Below the pieces are notes generated by a model, which was not told the origin of the DNA, made no database searches, and saw only the letters and a program-made list of their open reading frames with translations. A stretch of 64,000 bases of DNA from Entophlyctis helioformis (Eukaryota; Chytridiomycota; Chytridiomycetes; Chytridiales; Chytriomycetaceae): the NCBI GenBank assembly GCA_025526915.1, contig JAHLKH010000002.1:186001-250000 (forward strand), written 5' to 3'. The translations under genes and the position numbers were made by a program. Positions 54,771 to 64,000 of this stretch are shown piece by piece (position 1 is the stretch's first letter; the number at the start of each line of letters is the position of its first letter).

Positions 54771-57335
54771 ATGGACATGACTCGCAGCACGCCAAACGTG
54801 GCATTGCCCGCAACCCCCGCCGTGTCGCAAGATGAGCCAGGTGCCACAATCGCTGGCCAGCCCATGCAGTCCTCGCCGCTTGCGTCCACTCTTGCCAAGA
54901 TCCGCAAGGGATGCGCAGCAATAGTCAAGCGACGCTCAGGCTCACGCCGAAACCGACACCGACACCAACAGCAGCAGCAGCAGAAGGACACCATCCGCAT
55001 TGCGTCGTCTGCTGCTCAGACAGCTCAGACAGCTCTTACTGCCACGACAGTCGCGCGAGAGCTTCACCAATCTGGCGTTTCGCGACAGCCAAACGCCAAC
55101 CAACTCGCGCATGGCAGAAACAAGGATGATGTCATTCCACCCAACGCGTCGAAAGTCCCAGAGTCGGCCATCTTGGAGTCTCAATCATCGGGCAGCATCG
55201 ACCAAGCGGCCAACAGCACGATTGGCAAGCATCTCGAGCTCAGCATCACAAACAGCAGCCATGCCAAGGTACATGTGCTTGTGGATCTGGTGCTGGCATT
55301 GTCTGACTGTTGTGAAGCATCCACCACTGACGCGGTCGTCTTGACTGTGACAGCCAAGCATCTGCCCGGCTGTGCCGGCCATCAAAGACATGACCATCGA
55401 CCAGCTGATGATCATGCACGCTGCTGGCACACTGCCGCTCATGCCGCGTGGCGATGCGCCAACCACCACCCTCGCGGACGCATTCGGCCATGACGACTGT
55501 GCGCTGGTCGAGCCCATCTCGCCCGACTTTGAGCCACGCACACGTCCAGCCGACTATGCCATGGGCGATGAGATTGGCGAAGGCGGATACGGCCAGGTGG
55601 TGGCAGTGACGCACATTGCCACACAAGTCCAGGTGAGTGGCATGGTGACCATGTGTGCCTGCTGCCACTTGTGTACGGTTGGCAAGTGTGCATGCGACTG
55701 AACAGCAGGCTGACCTCCTCATGTGCATGAATGGCAGTTTGCCTGCAAAGTGATTGCCAAGATCACTGATGTCGACGATGAGACCTACGCTTGGCGCCAG
55801 GTCCGCGATGCGCACGAGATGCTCATCTCCAAGTGCGCCAAGGCTCCACACGCGATCCGCACATTCGACGTGATGGAGACCAAGGCGTTCATCTTCATCG
55901 TCATGGAGCGTGTCAACACCGTGTCGGACGACCGAGTGTTTGACAAGGACGAGTCGTGGCGCATCAGCCGTCAATTGATCGAGTGCATGCACGCTTTCCA
56001 CAAGGTGGCTCTGCGTGCATGGCTGTTGATGATGGCGGCATGGTGCTGACTGCGACTTTGCACCACCAGAGCGGCATCTACCATCACGACATCAAGGATG
56101 GCAACGTGCTGATTGACAAGGACGTGAACATCCGGCTGATCGACTTTGGCCTGGCGGTCATTGGCAGCCCATTGGAGAAGCTCGACCACACGGTTGGGTA
56201 AGCAGCACAGCAGCAGTTGGTCAATCCATGTTGTCACTTGGCTGGACTGCTGGCACTGACAAGCCGCATGCAACATGCCATTCATGCAACATGCCATTCA
56301 TGCAACATGCAATGCAATCAACAGAACGCCAATGTTCATGGCACCAGAGATCATCTTTGATGAGACTGGTCACTACGGTCCGGGTGCTGATGTCTTTAGT
56401 CTCGGCGTCGTCTCGTTCTTTCTTCGCTTCCGGTACCTGCCATATCGAGTGCAGCAGCATTTCGCACTCGCCTCCTCGGACTCGCCATTTGACATGTGCG
56501 ACGTTGTCAGCAGCGACTACGACAAGCACAGCCCGTTCCCCATGGACACCGACCAACGTACGTGGCTGCATGTGGCTGACTGCATGTGCTGTTCATGGCA
56601 CGCCAGATCCAGCTGACGGATGTGACTGATCATATGGAATGGCTGGCATTGCATGATGCTCAGTTGACAAGGACTTTTTCAATCAGGTGTTGCACGGCAA
56701 TCCCAGCAACCGCTTGGCAATGGACGGCATTGTTGAGCATCCGTAAGTTGCTTAGTCGTTCTGCTGATGCTGATGCTGATGCTGATGCTGATGCTGATGT
56801 TGCCTCGGCACGACCTGACTGACCTGCCTGATCGACCTTGTGCAGATGGGTTACACGCGATGGGCTCGTGCCGTTTGTGGACACAGCGGCAGCACGGCCA
56901 AGCACCGAGCCGCGTCCCGACGACAAGACCATAGGCGAGTTGCTGGTCTTGCTCGACAGACTAGGCATGAGTGGCGGCACGGACGGCACCAAGCTTGGCA
57001 TTGAGGATGTTGTCGAGCACCTCACGAACAGCGCCAAGGCAGACAGCGCGGTTCGATCGGTGTTCCTGCTGCTCAAGGCTGCCAAGGATGGACGGGCGGC
57101 ATTCAACAACGCGGTGCAGGCTGAGCGAGAGCGCGCCGCACTTGCCGTCCTTGATGCTGTTCCTGCTCCCTGCCCCGAAACGAGCATGGATGCTGCCCAA
57201 GCCGCTGCCACTCAAATGGGCAGCGAGACGACACTGGATGGCGCATGCCCAGTGTCAGTCCAAGGCGGCTCGGCTCAGCAGATGCCTGAGCACGAGTCTG
57301 GCACCTGCCAAGACACGCCGCCAAAGGAGAGGTGA
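54771..57335 (+). CDS. Ser/Thr protein kinase, copy B, intact (657 aa)
   Basis: Seven exons join in phase to 658 codons: 54771-55268, 55354-55632, 55738-56004, 56070-56197, 56325-56557, 56664-56742, 56846-57335. Residues 1-240 are disordered (basic SGSRRNRHRHQQQQQQ). The kinase domain shows GEGGYGQVVAV, ACKVIAK (ATP Lys), IFIVMERV, catalytic loop YHHDIKDGNV (His in place of Arg before Asp, so not an RD kinase), LIDFGLAVIG, GTPMFMAPE, and GADVFSLGVVSFFL. About 160 residues follow, including IGELLVLLDRLGMSG and a Glu/Gln-rich end (PPKER). All catalytic residues are present, so activity is likely. Group uncertain (CAMK-like or unique). ATG at 54771 has a good context (gccacATGG). Confidence 0.88.
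56762..56799. repeat. (GATGCT)n microsatellite, intron 6 of the kinase
   Basis: About six units in copy B versus about four in copy A (16353-16378). Confidence 0.9.
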
Positions 57336-58227
57336 GTTTCTCGCATTGGCTTGCTGTGCATGGCATGGCATGGCATGTATCTCGTGATCTGATGGCATAT
57401 TCCATTGCACACCATGCGGCGACAGTGCTCGCAAAACATCAGCAGCCGCACGCAAGCCAAGTTGGCTCCGTGGCGCATGGCGTGCATTCAAGCGTGTCTT
57501 CTCGTGCACGTCATGCTCCACGCAAGACTGATGGCACGCGATCAATGAAGACGCGGCCAGCTGTGCCAGCCTTTCTTACAGCATGCTCAAGTGAGCTCAT
57601 AGTCTTCATTCTTGGCATTCTCTTGTCCCATCACAAGATCACGCAGCAGACCATCTATGACAGGATGTTGCGGCTTCTCGAGTGCCGCACATCTATTGCT
57701 TGATACATCTTGGTTGCATTGCCGAGTGAGTAAGAGCGGATGTCGTGACCACCACCGCGTCCTTTGATGAGAGTGAGCGATGAGATGGCACACGCGATGC
57801 AGTAATGCAAGAGGCTATTGACAGTGAATGAGCAGAGCATTACTGAGAGTGGGAGATGCCAGCTGCTCCTTGACAGTCCTGCTCTGATTGGCTGGATCCT
57901 GCCCTTGAGAGGGTGCTACTGATTGGCCCGTAAGAAGTCACGTGCCTTCACGTGATACTCCTGTGTCCAGCGATGTCGAGCACTGTTTGTGCTGGGAATC
58001 TGCACAATCGATCTGACCGGCCAGGTTCTTGTAAGTGGCGTTTCCGCCGTCCTCTGGCCGTCCATGCAGGCTGCTCACTCTTTGGTCGTGGCATGCCCAG
58101 GACAGCAGCAATTGAGCAGAACGACAGCCGCTCGGCAGCATCCTCAGCACCAGCAATCGACCCACCATCTGCAACAGACATTGATTGCCAGCCAGCCACC
58201 AAGCCGCCAAGCCGCTAACCTCCTCGT
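57336..58227. other. Kinase 3' flank, duplication edge and promoter of the RasGAP gene
   Basis: 892 bp without a gene. 57336-57924 is duplicated; it includes (GGCAT)n near 57355-57378 and CCAAT boxes (as ATTGG) near 57886 and, just outside the repeat, 57924. 57925-58227 is unique and leads into the ATG of the F-BAR/RasGAP gene. Confidence 0.5.
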
Positions 58228-61200
58228 ATGACCGTCGACACCGTATTTGTCTACGTGGATGAATCCGTTCGACTCTGCAAGGAGTTGTCGCTGTTTCTGA
58301 AGCGGCGACAGGCCATCGAGGCCGAGTATGCCAAGAACCTTTGTGAGTTCTGCATCCATCTGCACGTATCCCTGCCCGCCTGCCCATGAGTCTGCCGTCG
58401 TGTCAGCCAGTCTGCTGCCTGTCTGTGACGGCCACCTCGTCGACTATGCTGACACTGTGGCGTATTCTGATGATGGATCAATGTGGCTGTTGAATCCGCC
58501 TGACCAACGCCAACGACGCCAACGACGCCAACGACGCCAACGACGCCAACGACGGCAACGACGGCAACGACACTGCAGCCAAGATTGCGCATCATCTGCA
58601 GAAGCAAGTGCTGCAGCCTGCTGCGGCCCCTGGGCCAGATGCGCCGGTGTCTCCCCATGCTGCCGTTTTGGAAGCCACCCGCGCCAGCCTGCTCAAGACG
58701 TAAGCACACGATCCGTCACAGTGTCTTGTGCCGTTGTGTGGCAATGACACCTGCCGCTTCACGGCAATGGAAAAACCTTTGTGCCCGGCTGACCCAACAC
58801 GCTGACATGCACACAGCACGTTGTGGAAGGGGTTCATGGAGGTTGCTGAGCAGACTGCCAATGTTGCCAAGGGCCGGGTACGAGCACGGCGTATCGGCAT
58901 ATCAATCACATCGCCTGTGTACGGTGCTGACACTCGAGTGCGTAATGCGAGTGCAGGAAGAGGCTGCACGGAGACTGCAGGTCAACATCACCGAGCCGTT
59001 TCTGGCGCAGATCAAGGAGATGGAGGCCGCCAAGAAGAGCCAAGCAACCAAGTGCCAGCAGTACACCAAGAACCTCAAGGATGCTCTCAGAGCCATGAAA
59101 AAGGCTCGTCGAATGCCGCTCGCCGTGTGACGTTTCAGCGGTTGCGGCTGACACGCACTGGCGCGGTTGCTGATCTAGGCCAAGAAGGAGATGGAGACTA
59201 TGGCCGCGGCGGCCGCCGAGGCTGTCCAGAGCCACCAGCGTGCCCAGTACAACCCGAGCTCCAAAGACAAGGATGTCCAAAAGGCAAGAAATGCGATCGT
59301 ATCCGCTGAGAGAGTAGCCGTGGTTGCTGACTTGTCGTATCTCCACATTGACGCCAAACAGCTCAATATCAAGGCTGCTGTCGCGCAGGAAAAGGCAGCG
59401 CATGTCAAGGACATGTTTACCGCTTGCGAGCAGATTGTCCGCGCGGCTGAAGAAGAGTACTATGGCCGATCCCTTCCCGGGCTGTACCAGGTGAGATATG
59501 CTCTCTGCACTTGCCCATCCATGCGAACCAGCCCAGGTATGATGACTGAAGTTGCGACCGCAACCCGACTTGAACAGGAGGTGCAACGCGACGAGGAAGG
59601 GAGGTGCATAGCCGTCAAGAACGTTCTCGAAAAGTGCAATATTCTTGAGATGAAAATGGTCGAGTCGTACGTGGGCAGTCTCCGAGACGCATCCAAGAGC
59701 ATCTCTTCATTCGACATCCCCAAGGACATTGCCGATTTTGTCGCCAACCATGTGGGTGCAGCCATGCTTGCTTCTGTGCAGTTGCTGTGTTTACTGGATG
59801 CTGACAAGTGATTGCGTGCCAGATGACCGAGCACGGCGAGATGGACCCCGACGACGACTTTTCATCGGTGCCGCCTGGATCGATCAAGTGGGGAATGCTT
59901 CAAGTGCGACGAGGTAGGTGGCGTGCTCCCAAGGTCGATCTGGACGACTTGTGGGCACCATTGACGGCTGACGATGGTTGCTGTCTGGATTGGCATGCGT
60001 TGCTGGTGGCGCAGACGATGGCCCATCTCAGTGGAAGGCGCGCACGCTCATTTTGCGCGAGGAGAAGTTTACGCTCAGCTTCTATGAGCCAACCGATGTA
60101 CGTTGAACCACTCGGCATCCATGCCAACAAACTATGGACTCACGTGATAGTTTTGGCAGATGTCCAAGCCCAAGGACTCGGTCTCCATGCGGTCCAGCGC
60201 TGTTCACTGCGTCGACACGTCCTTTTTCGGAAAGCCTTGCTTCCAAGTGATTTCCACGACGGCCGACGACCGCCAGGTCGCGTTCAACTGTATCACCGAC
60301 ACAGAGGCCACGCGCGACGACTGGATCAACGTGCTCCAGCGCTACACATACTGCTGCGACAAGTGTGCTCGTCTGAACGGATTTAATCCCGAGACCGCCC
60401 GCAACGAGAGCCTTGCCAACGACAGCAGCGTCAAGTTCAGCCGTTCGTTCTGGCTCAAGATCATCGAGGCCAAAGACCTGCGAACGCCAAGCAGCGTGCG
60501 ATCGACGCTTGCTCCTTACTGCGCAGTCGTGTTTGACGATGTCAAGTTTGCCCGCAGCACCATCAAGTCTGGCGAGACGCCTATGTGGGGCGAGGCCTTT
60601 TCGTTCAACGGGCTTGCGCCACACTTTACACGTCTGCGTGTCGCCATCTTCCACAGCAACCGCAGCGGCAGGGACGTCAACATTGGATACGCCAGCATCG
60701 ATCTCAAGAACCTCAAGAGCGGCTTCAAGGCTGACTTGTGGATCCCCATCCAGTCCGTGTCTGAGGACGGCCCCTGCGGTGCTATTCGCCTGGCATATGT
60801 CATGACCAACGAGCAGATCTTGCCCACTGCTGCATACACTGATTTCCTCGAGTTTGTCACCGAGCCGTCGTTTGCTGTTGTCAAGACCGTCGGCAAGCTA
60901 GTTGCACAGGAGAGAGAAGAGTTTGCAAAGACGGTAAGAAACTGGCCGACTGTGGGTTGCGTGGCTGCTTGGTGCTGACCAGGTCTTGCCGACACAACCT
61001 CTTGACGCACGTTGCAGTTCTTGAACTTGCTGTTTGGACTCAAGCGCGACACTGAAGGCATCTGTATGCTTGTGCGCGACGAAGTCATGGCAACGGATGA
61101 TCCCAACATCATCTTCCGCGGCAACACCCTTGCCACCAAGATTGTCGACCAGTACATGAAGAGCATCGGCACAGAGTTCCTCCACGCCACTCTATCGCCG

Positions 61201-63859
61201 CTCATCCGCGCGGTGTACGAAAACGGCGACCCATGCGAGACGGATCCTTCGCGAATCGACCCGTCTCAAGGTGCATCGTCGCCTGCCGTTGTCGATGCCG
61301 TCCGCAAGAACACCAAGCGCCTTCTCCAGTTTGTTGGCTTCTTCTGGGAAATGATCCAGCGGTCCATCGACACGTTCCCGCCGCGCATCATGCGCGTGTT
61401 TGCGTACATCAAGGAGATGGTGTCCACCAAGTTTGCTGGCCAGCAGTACCGCGGCGAGCATGTCAAGTACCCCGCCATCTCTGGCTTCATTTTCTTACGC
61501 TTCTTCTGTCCGGCCATCATCTCGCCACACCAGTTTGGGCTGGCCAGCGAAGCACCTAGCGGCAATGTACCTCGCACCCTCACGCTCATTGCCAAGATCT
61601 TGCAGAACATGGCCAACATGACCGAGATCAAGGACGTGCATCTGGCAGAGGCCAACGTGTTCTTGCGGTCGCAGAAGGAGAGCGTCAAGGCGCTGCTCGA
61701 CAAGGTGTCCACCATGCCGGCTGATGATGCCATGGACGCTGTCGAGGGTCAGTCTGGACTGGGCGAAGTTGACATTGCGCGCCAATGCGAGTCCATGTAC
61801 CAGTTCCTGGATCGCCACAACCACACGATTGCGATGAACAACAGAGACGGCGTACGTTTTAGCCATGGGCTGGCTCCGATTAGATGTGTGCCACGATACT
61901 AACACGCGCTCGCTCGCCTTGTTGGGACAGAATCCTGTGATTGAGCAGCTGATGCAGATCTTGGACGACATCAAGCGTCGCCACAGCCTGCATGAACCGG
62001 ACATGACACGCACGATCGAGCAGTGGGCAAGCGACGAAAATCTGGCTGCCGGTCTTGCCTTTGATGCCATGCGAGGCCCGTACTTCCACCAGAAGGACTC
62101 GAGCGCAGAGAGCATCGCGTCCAACAAGACGCCACGCGAGACGGTTGTTGCGCAGCAGGCTTCAGCGCAAAGCGCTCTGCGTCTCATGGCAGACAACCGC
62201 CAGCGCACCGCAGGCAAGGACGCGCTCTCGCCCAGTGCCATCTCGCCGCCCACCATGTCGCCGCCTCAAAAGACGCTTGCAATCCAGGCACAATGGCAGG
62301 CGACCATGCACGAGCAGGGAGGCACGACCAGCCCCACGTCGCCGATGGATTATGGTTCGATGCCGAGTTCGATGCCAGGATCTGGCCGTCCAAGCGGAAC
62401 AGACTCTCCTGCTACCGCCATGTCTCGCAATGCCACTATCTATCGCGGTGTCGCCCAGCAGCCATCGCAGCAGCAGCAGCAGCAGCAGCAGCAGATCGTG
62501 ACACCACAGCGTCCGACCACTCCGCACGCACTGTACACGCCGCAGAGCCAGAGCCAGCAGCAGCATCCTTACATGGCGCACGCCCCGCCGCCGCTCGATG
62601 TTCGGACGCCTGTCGCAACACCCATTTACCCTGCCCGCGTGGAGTCTGCACAGTTGCCAGACTCGGCGCGGTCAGCAGACACGCAGACGCTTTACTCGGG
62701 AATCAAGGACCGCCTGCCCATGTCTCCACCACGTCTCGGTGGAAACATTGAGAGCTCCGCGTCGCCGTTTGTCGCTGAGATGCTGGACGTGATTGTCACG
62801 ACCACGTCGAGCATGCCCAGTAATCTCGCGTACGTTCCACCAGCAGGACACGCGCCGGGTAGCGGCACGCTCGGCTCCAGCGTGGCTCGGCCGCTGTTCA
62901 CTGACGCAGACGGCTTCATGGATGGGTATGCAGACGACAACGCGTCTGGCGAGGAGAGCCTGATTGATTCGTTCGGCCTGCCATCCAAGCAGTCTGATGA
63001 TGGCAGCACGAGCTCGACCACCACGGCCGCCAAGCGCGCTGGCATGATGTCGCCCATGGCGTTGCGATTCCAGATGAGCAGCTCTGGCGCAGGAGCTCCT
63101 GCCGCCAACAGTCCCATGACTCCATCTTCCAAGAGCGGGCCCTTCTCCAATGTCGGCGAGTACACGTCTGTTGCCTCGCCGTACAGCGTCCCGTCGATTC
63201 CCAAGCGTACACACAGTGCCGCCCCCTCGAGTGCGGCGTACCACGCCGCCGCTGCTGTCACGGAAAAGACACCGCCCATGCCCACGTCCAACCTCGTGAC
63301 GTCGCAGTACAACGGATCGTTCAGCCAGCCCAGCGACACGACCACAATGGCGTTCTTGAACACCGCCAGTAACCCAGCCAGCGCGATCCCCATCGAGCGA
63401 CCACGCACGCCTGGCAGCGCCATCCCCATAGACAGACCCCGCACGCCAGGGCGTATTGCATATGGTGGCACTGGCGACACGTCTGCACCGTCCTCTGCGC
63501 CAACATCTGCGCAGCTGATTCCCGACGCGCGCTCGAACCTGCAGTCGACAGACTCGTTGTATGCGCTTTACGAAACCTACGGCGCTGCGTCTCGTCAGCA
63601 GTCGTCCACCAATGTACAGCTCATGGCGCGGTCAACGTCACTCGCACAAGGCGTCGACGGCACAGATCCGTCGCAGTCTGGCGTGCCCAACCCCACCGTG
63701 TCGCAGGCTGCTGCTCTGCTGTTCCCTGAGCGCGGCTCGTCTACGCGGCCCATGCACGGCGGGCAGATGAAGCGTCTGGAAACAGACAATGCGTCGCCAA
63801 TGGCGTCGCCTGTCACGTCGCCGACGACCATGCCTCAGCCGCTGAATGGAAGCAAGTGA
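58228..63859 (+). CDS. F-BAR, PH-like, C2 and RasGAP multidomain protein (about 1553 aa)
   Basis: Eleven exons join in phase to 1554 codons: 58228-58342, 58579-58699, 58817-58877, 58957-59124, 59179-59490, 59578-59751, 59823-59913, 60016-60098, 60160-60933, 61018-61851, 61931-63859. N-terminal FCH/F-BAR (LCKELSLFLKRRQAIEAEYA, LWKGFMEVAEQTANVAKGR, long coiled helices) for curved membranes; a PH-like segment (WKARTLILREEKFTLSFYEP ... DDWINVLQRY); a C2 domain (WLKIIEAKDLRTPSSVRSTL, PYCAVVFDD, GETPMWGEAF); then RasGAP with the arginine-finger motif IIFRGNTLATK and the signature ISGFIFLRFFCPAIISP. It should inactivate a Ras GTPase at membranes. The last 600 residues are disordered, Ser/Pro/Gln-rich, with paired repeats PIERPRTPGSA and PIDRPRTPG. 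A further 48-nt intron inside exon 5 (59324-59371) is possible. Confidence 0.88.
58504..58572. repeat. 9-bp minisatellite in intron 1 of the RasGAP gene
   Basis: About seven tandem units of CCAACGACG, the last two changed to GCAACGACG, a few bases upstream of the acceptor at 58578. Confidence 0.9.
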
Positions 63860-64000
63860 AGCGCGATGAGTGCGTTGATGCCGAATACCGTACATGTGTG
63901 TGTCTGATGATGATGATGATCTATAAAAACACCTTGCAATCCAAGAAGCTTTGGTTCATTCCCTTTGATGTTGGCCAGCAAATGCGCGATGGAAACGAGA
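63860..64000. other. 3' flank of the RasGAP gene and a TATA-like box
   Basis: A (GAT)n run near 63906-63921 is followed by CTATAAAAA at about 63921. This could be the TATA box of a rightward gene beyond the window or part of a 3' end signal. Confidence 0.3.

Larger units (their letters stand above)
53407..57924 (+). repeat. Inverted segmental duplication, copy B (about 4.5 kb)
   Basis: Reverse-complement match to 15229-19724. Copy B is slightly longer (about 20 bp). Differences seen include a longer (GATGCT)n intronic run at 56762-56799, a 3-nt in-frame insertion adding one residue in the kinase N-terminus, and several single-base indels. 33.7 kb separate the two inner edges. No terminal repeats, target-site duplication or transposase was seen at either edge. 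Confidence 0.95.

Overview
The window reads as nuclear DNA of an early-diverging, zoosporic (flagellate) fungus, most likely Chytridiomycota. It is GC-rich and gene-dense (about 27 protein genes in 64 kb). Genes are split by short GT-AG introns, many of 38-100 nt, with a few probable GC-AG introns. Fungal signs are a short G-gamma ending in CCTVL, a Tgl2-type lipase and an ACS-family transporter. Flagellar signs are a CFAP53 orthologue and a vasohibin-type tubulin carboxypeptidase. Exon-intron structures given below were built by hand by matching splice sites, reading phase and conserved protein blocks; those whose exons sum to whole codons are the most reliable.

Layout. 0-9 kb: a partial gene running off the left edge, a small hypothetical gene, a ketohexokinase-like sugar kinase (-), a SAD/BRSK-type Ser/Thr kinase (+) and a secreted/one-pass membrane protein with a cytoplasmic SH3 domain (-). 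9-15 kb: TMEM184-type membrane protein (+), ataxin-10 (+), an unknown multi-pass membrane protein (-). 15.2-19.7 kb: copy A of a 4.5-kb inverted duplication holding a protein kinase and an F-box/ankyrin protein. 20-29 kb: one-pass membrane protein (-), MICAL-like flavin monooxygenase (-), MoaE/MOCS2B (-), Tgl2-like lipase (+), MFS transporter (+). 29.5-35.6 kb: complex III core protein 2 (+), CFAP53 (+), G-gamma (-). 36-46 kb: SEM1/DSS1 (-), PQQ-type sugar dehydrogenase (-), NADH-cytochrome b5 reductase (-), a disordered protein (+), 15-exon methylcrotonyl-CoA carboxylase beta (-). 46-53 kb: atypical Rab-like GTPase with a very long tail (-), vasohibin (+), disordered protein (+), F-box protein (-). 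53.4-57.9 kb: copy B of the duplication, opposite orientation. 58.2-63.9 kb: a large F-BAR/PH/C2/RasGAP protein (+).

The most unusual items are: (1) the inverted duplication, whose inner border lies at the start codon of the F-box/ankyrin gene, so the promoters were not copied, while its outer border carries a CCAAT-box region that now sits upstream of two unrelated genes; copy B has an intact kinase and copy A a kinase with four frame breaks; (2) two divergent promoters with about eight short AAA/TTT-containing motifs spaced 10-11 bp apart; (3) a fungal vasohibin whose Cys-His-Ser spacing equals that of human VASH1; (4) a MICAL-like monooxygenase without CH or LIM domains. Several single-copy genes need one -1 shift, always as if one base were missing. 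This may be assembly error and is flagged gene by gene.
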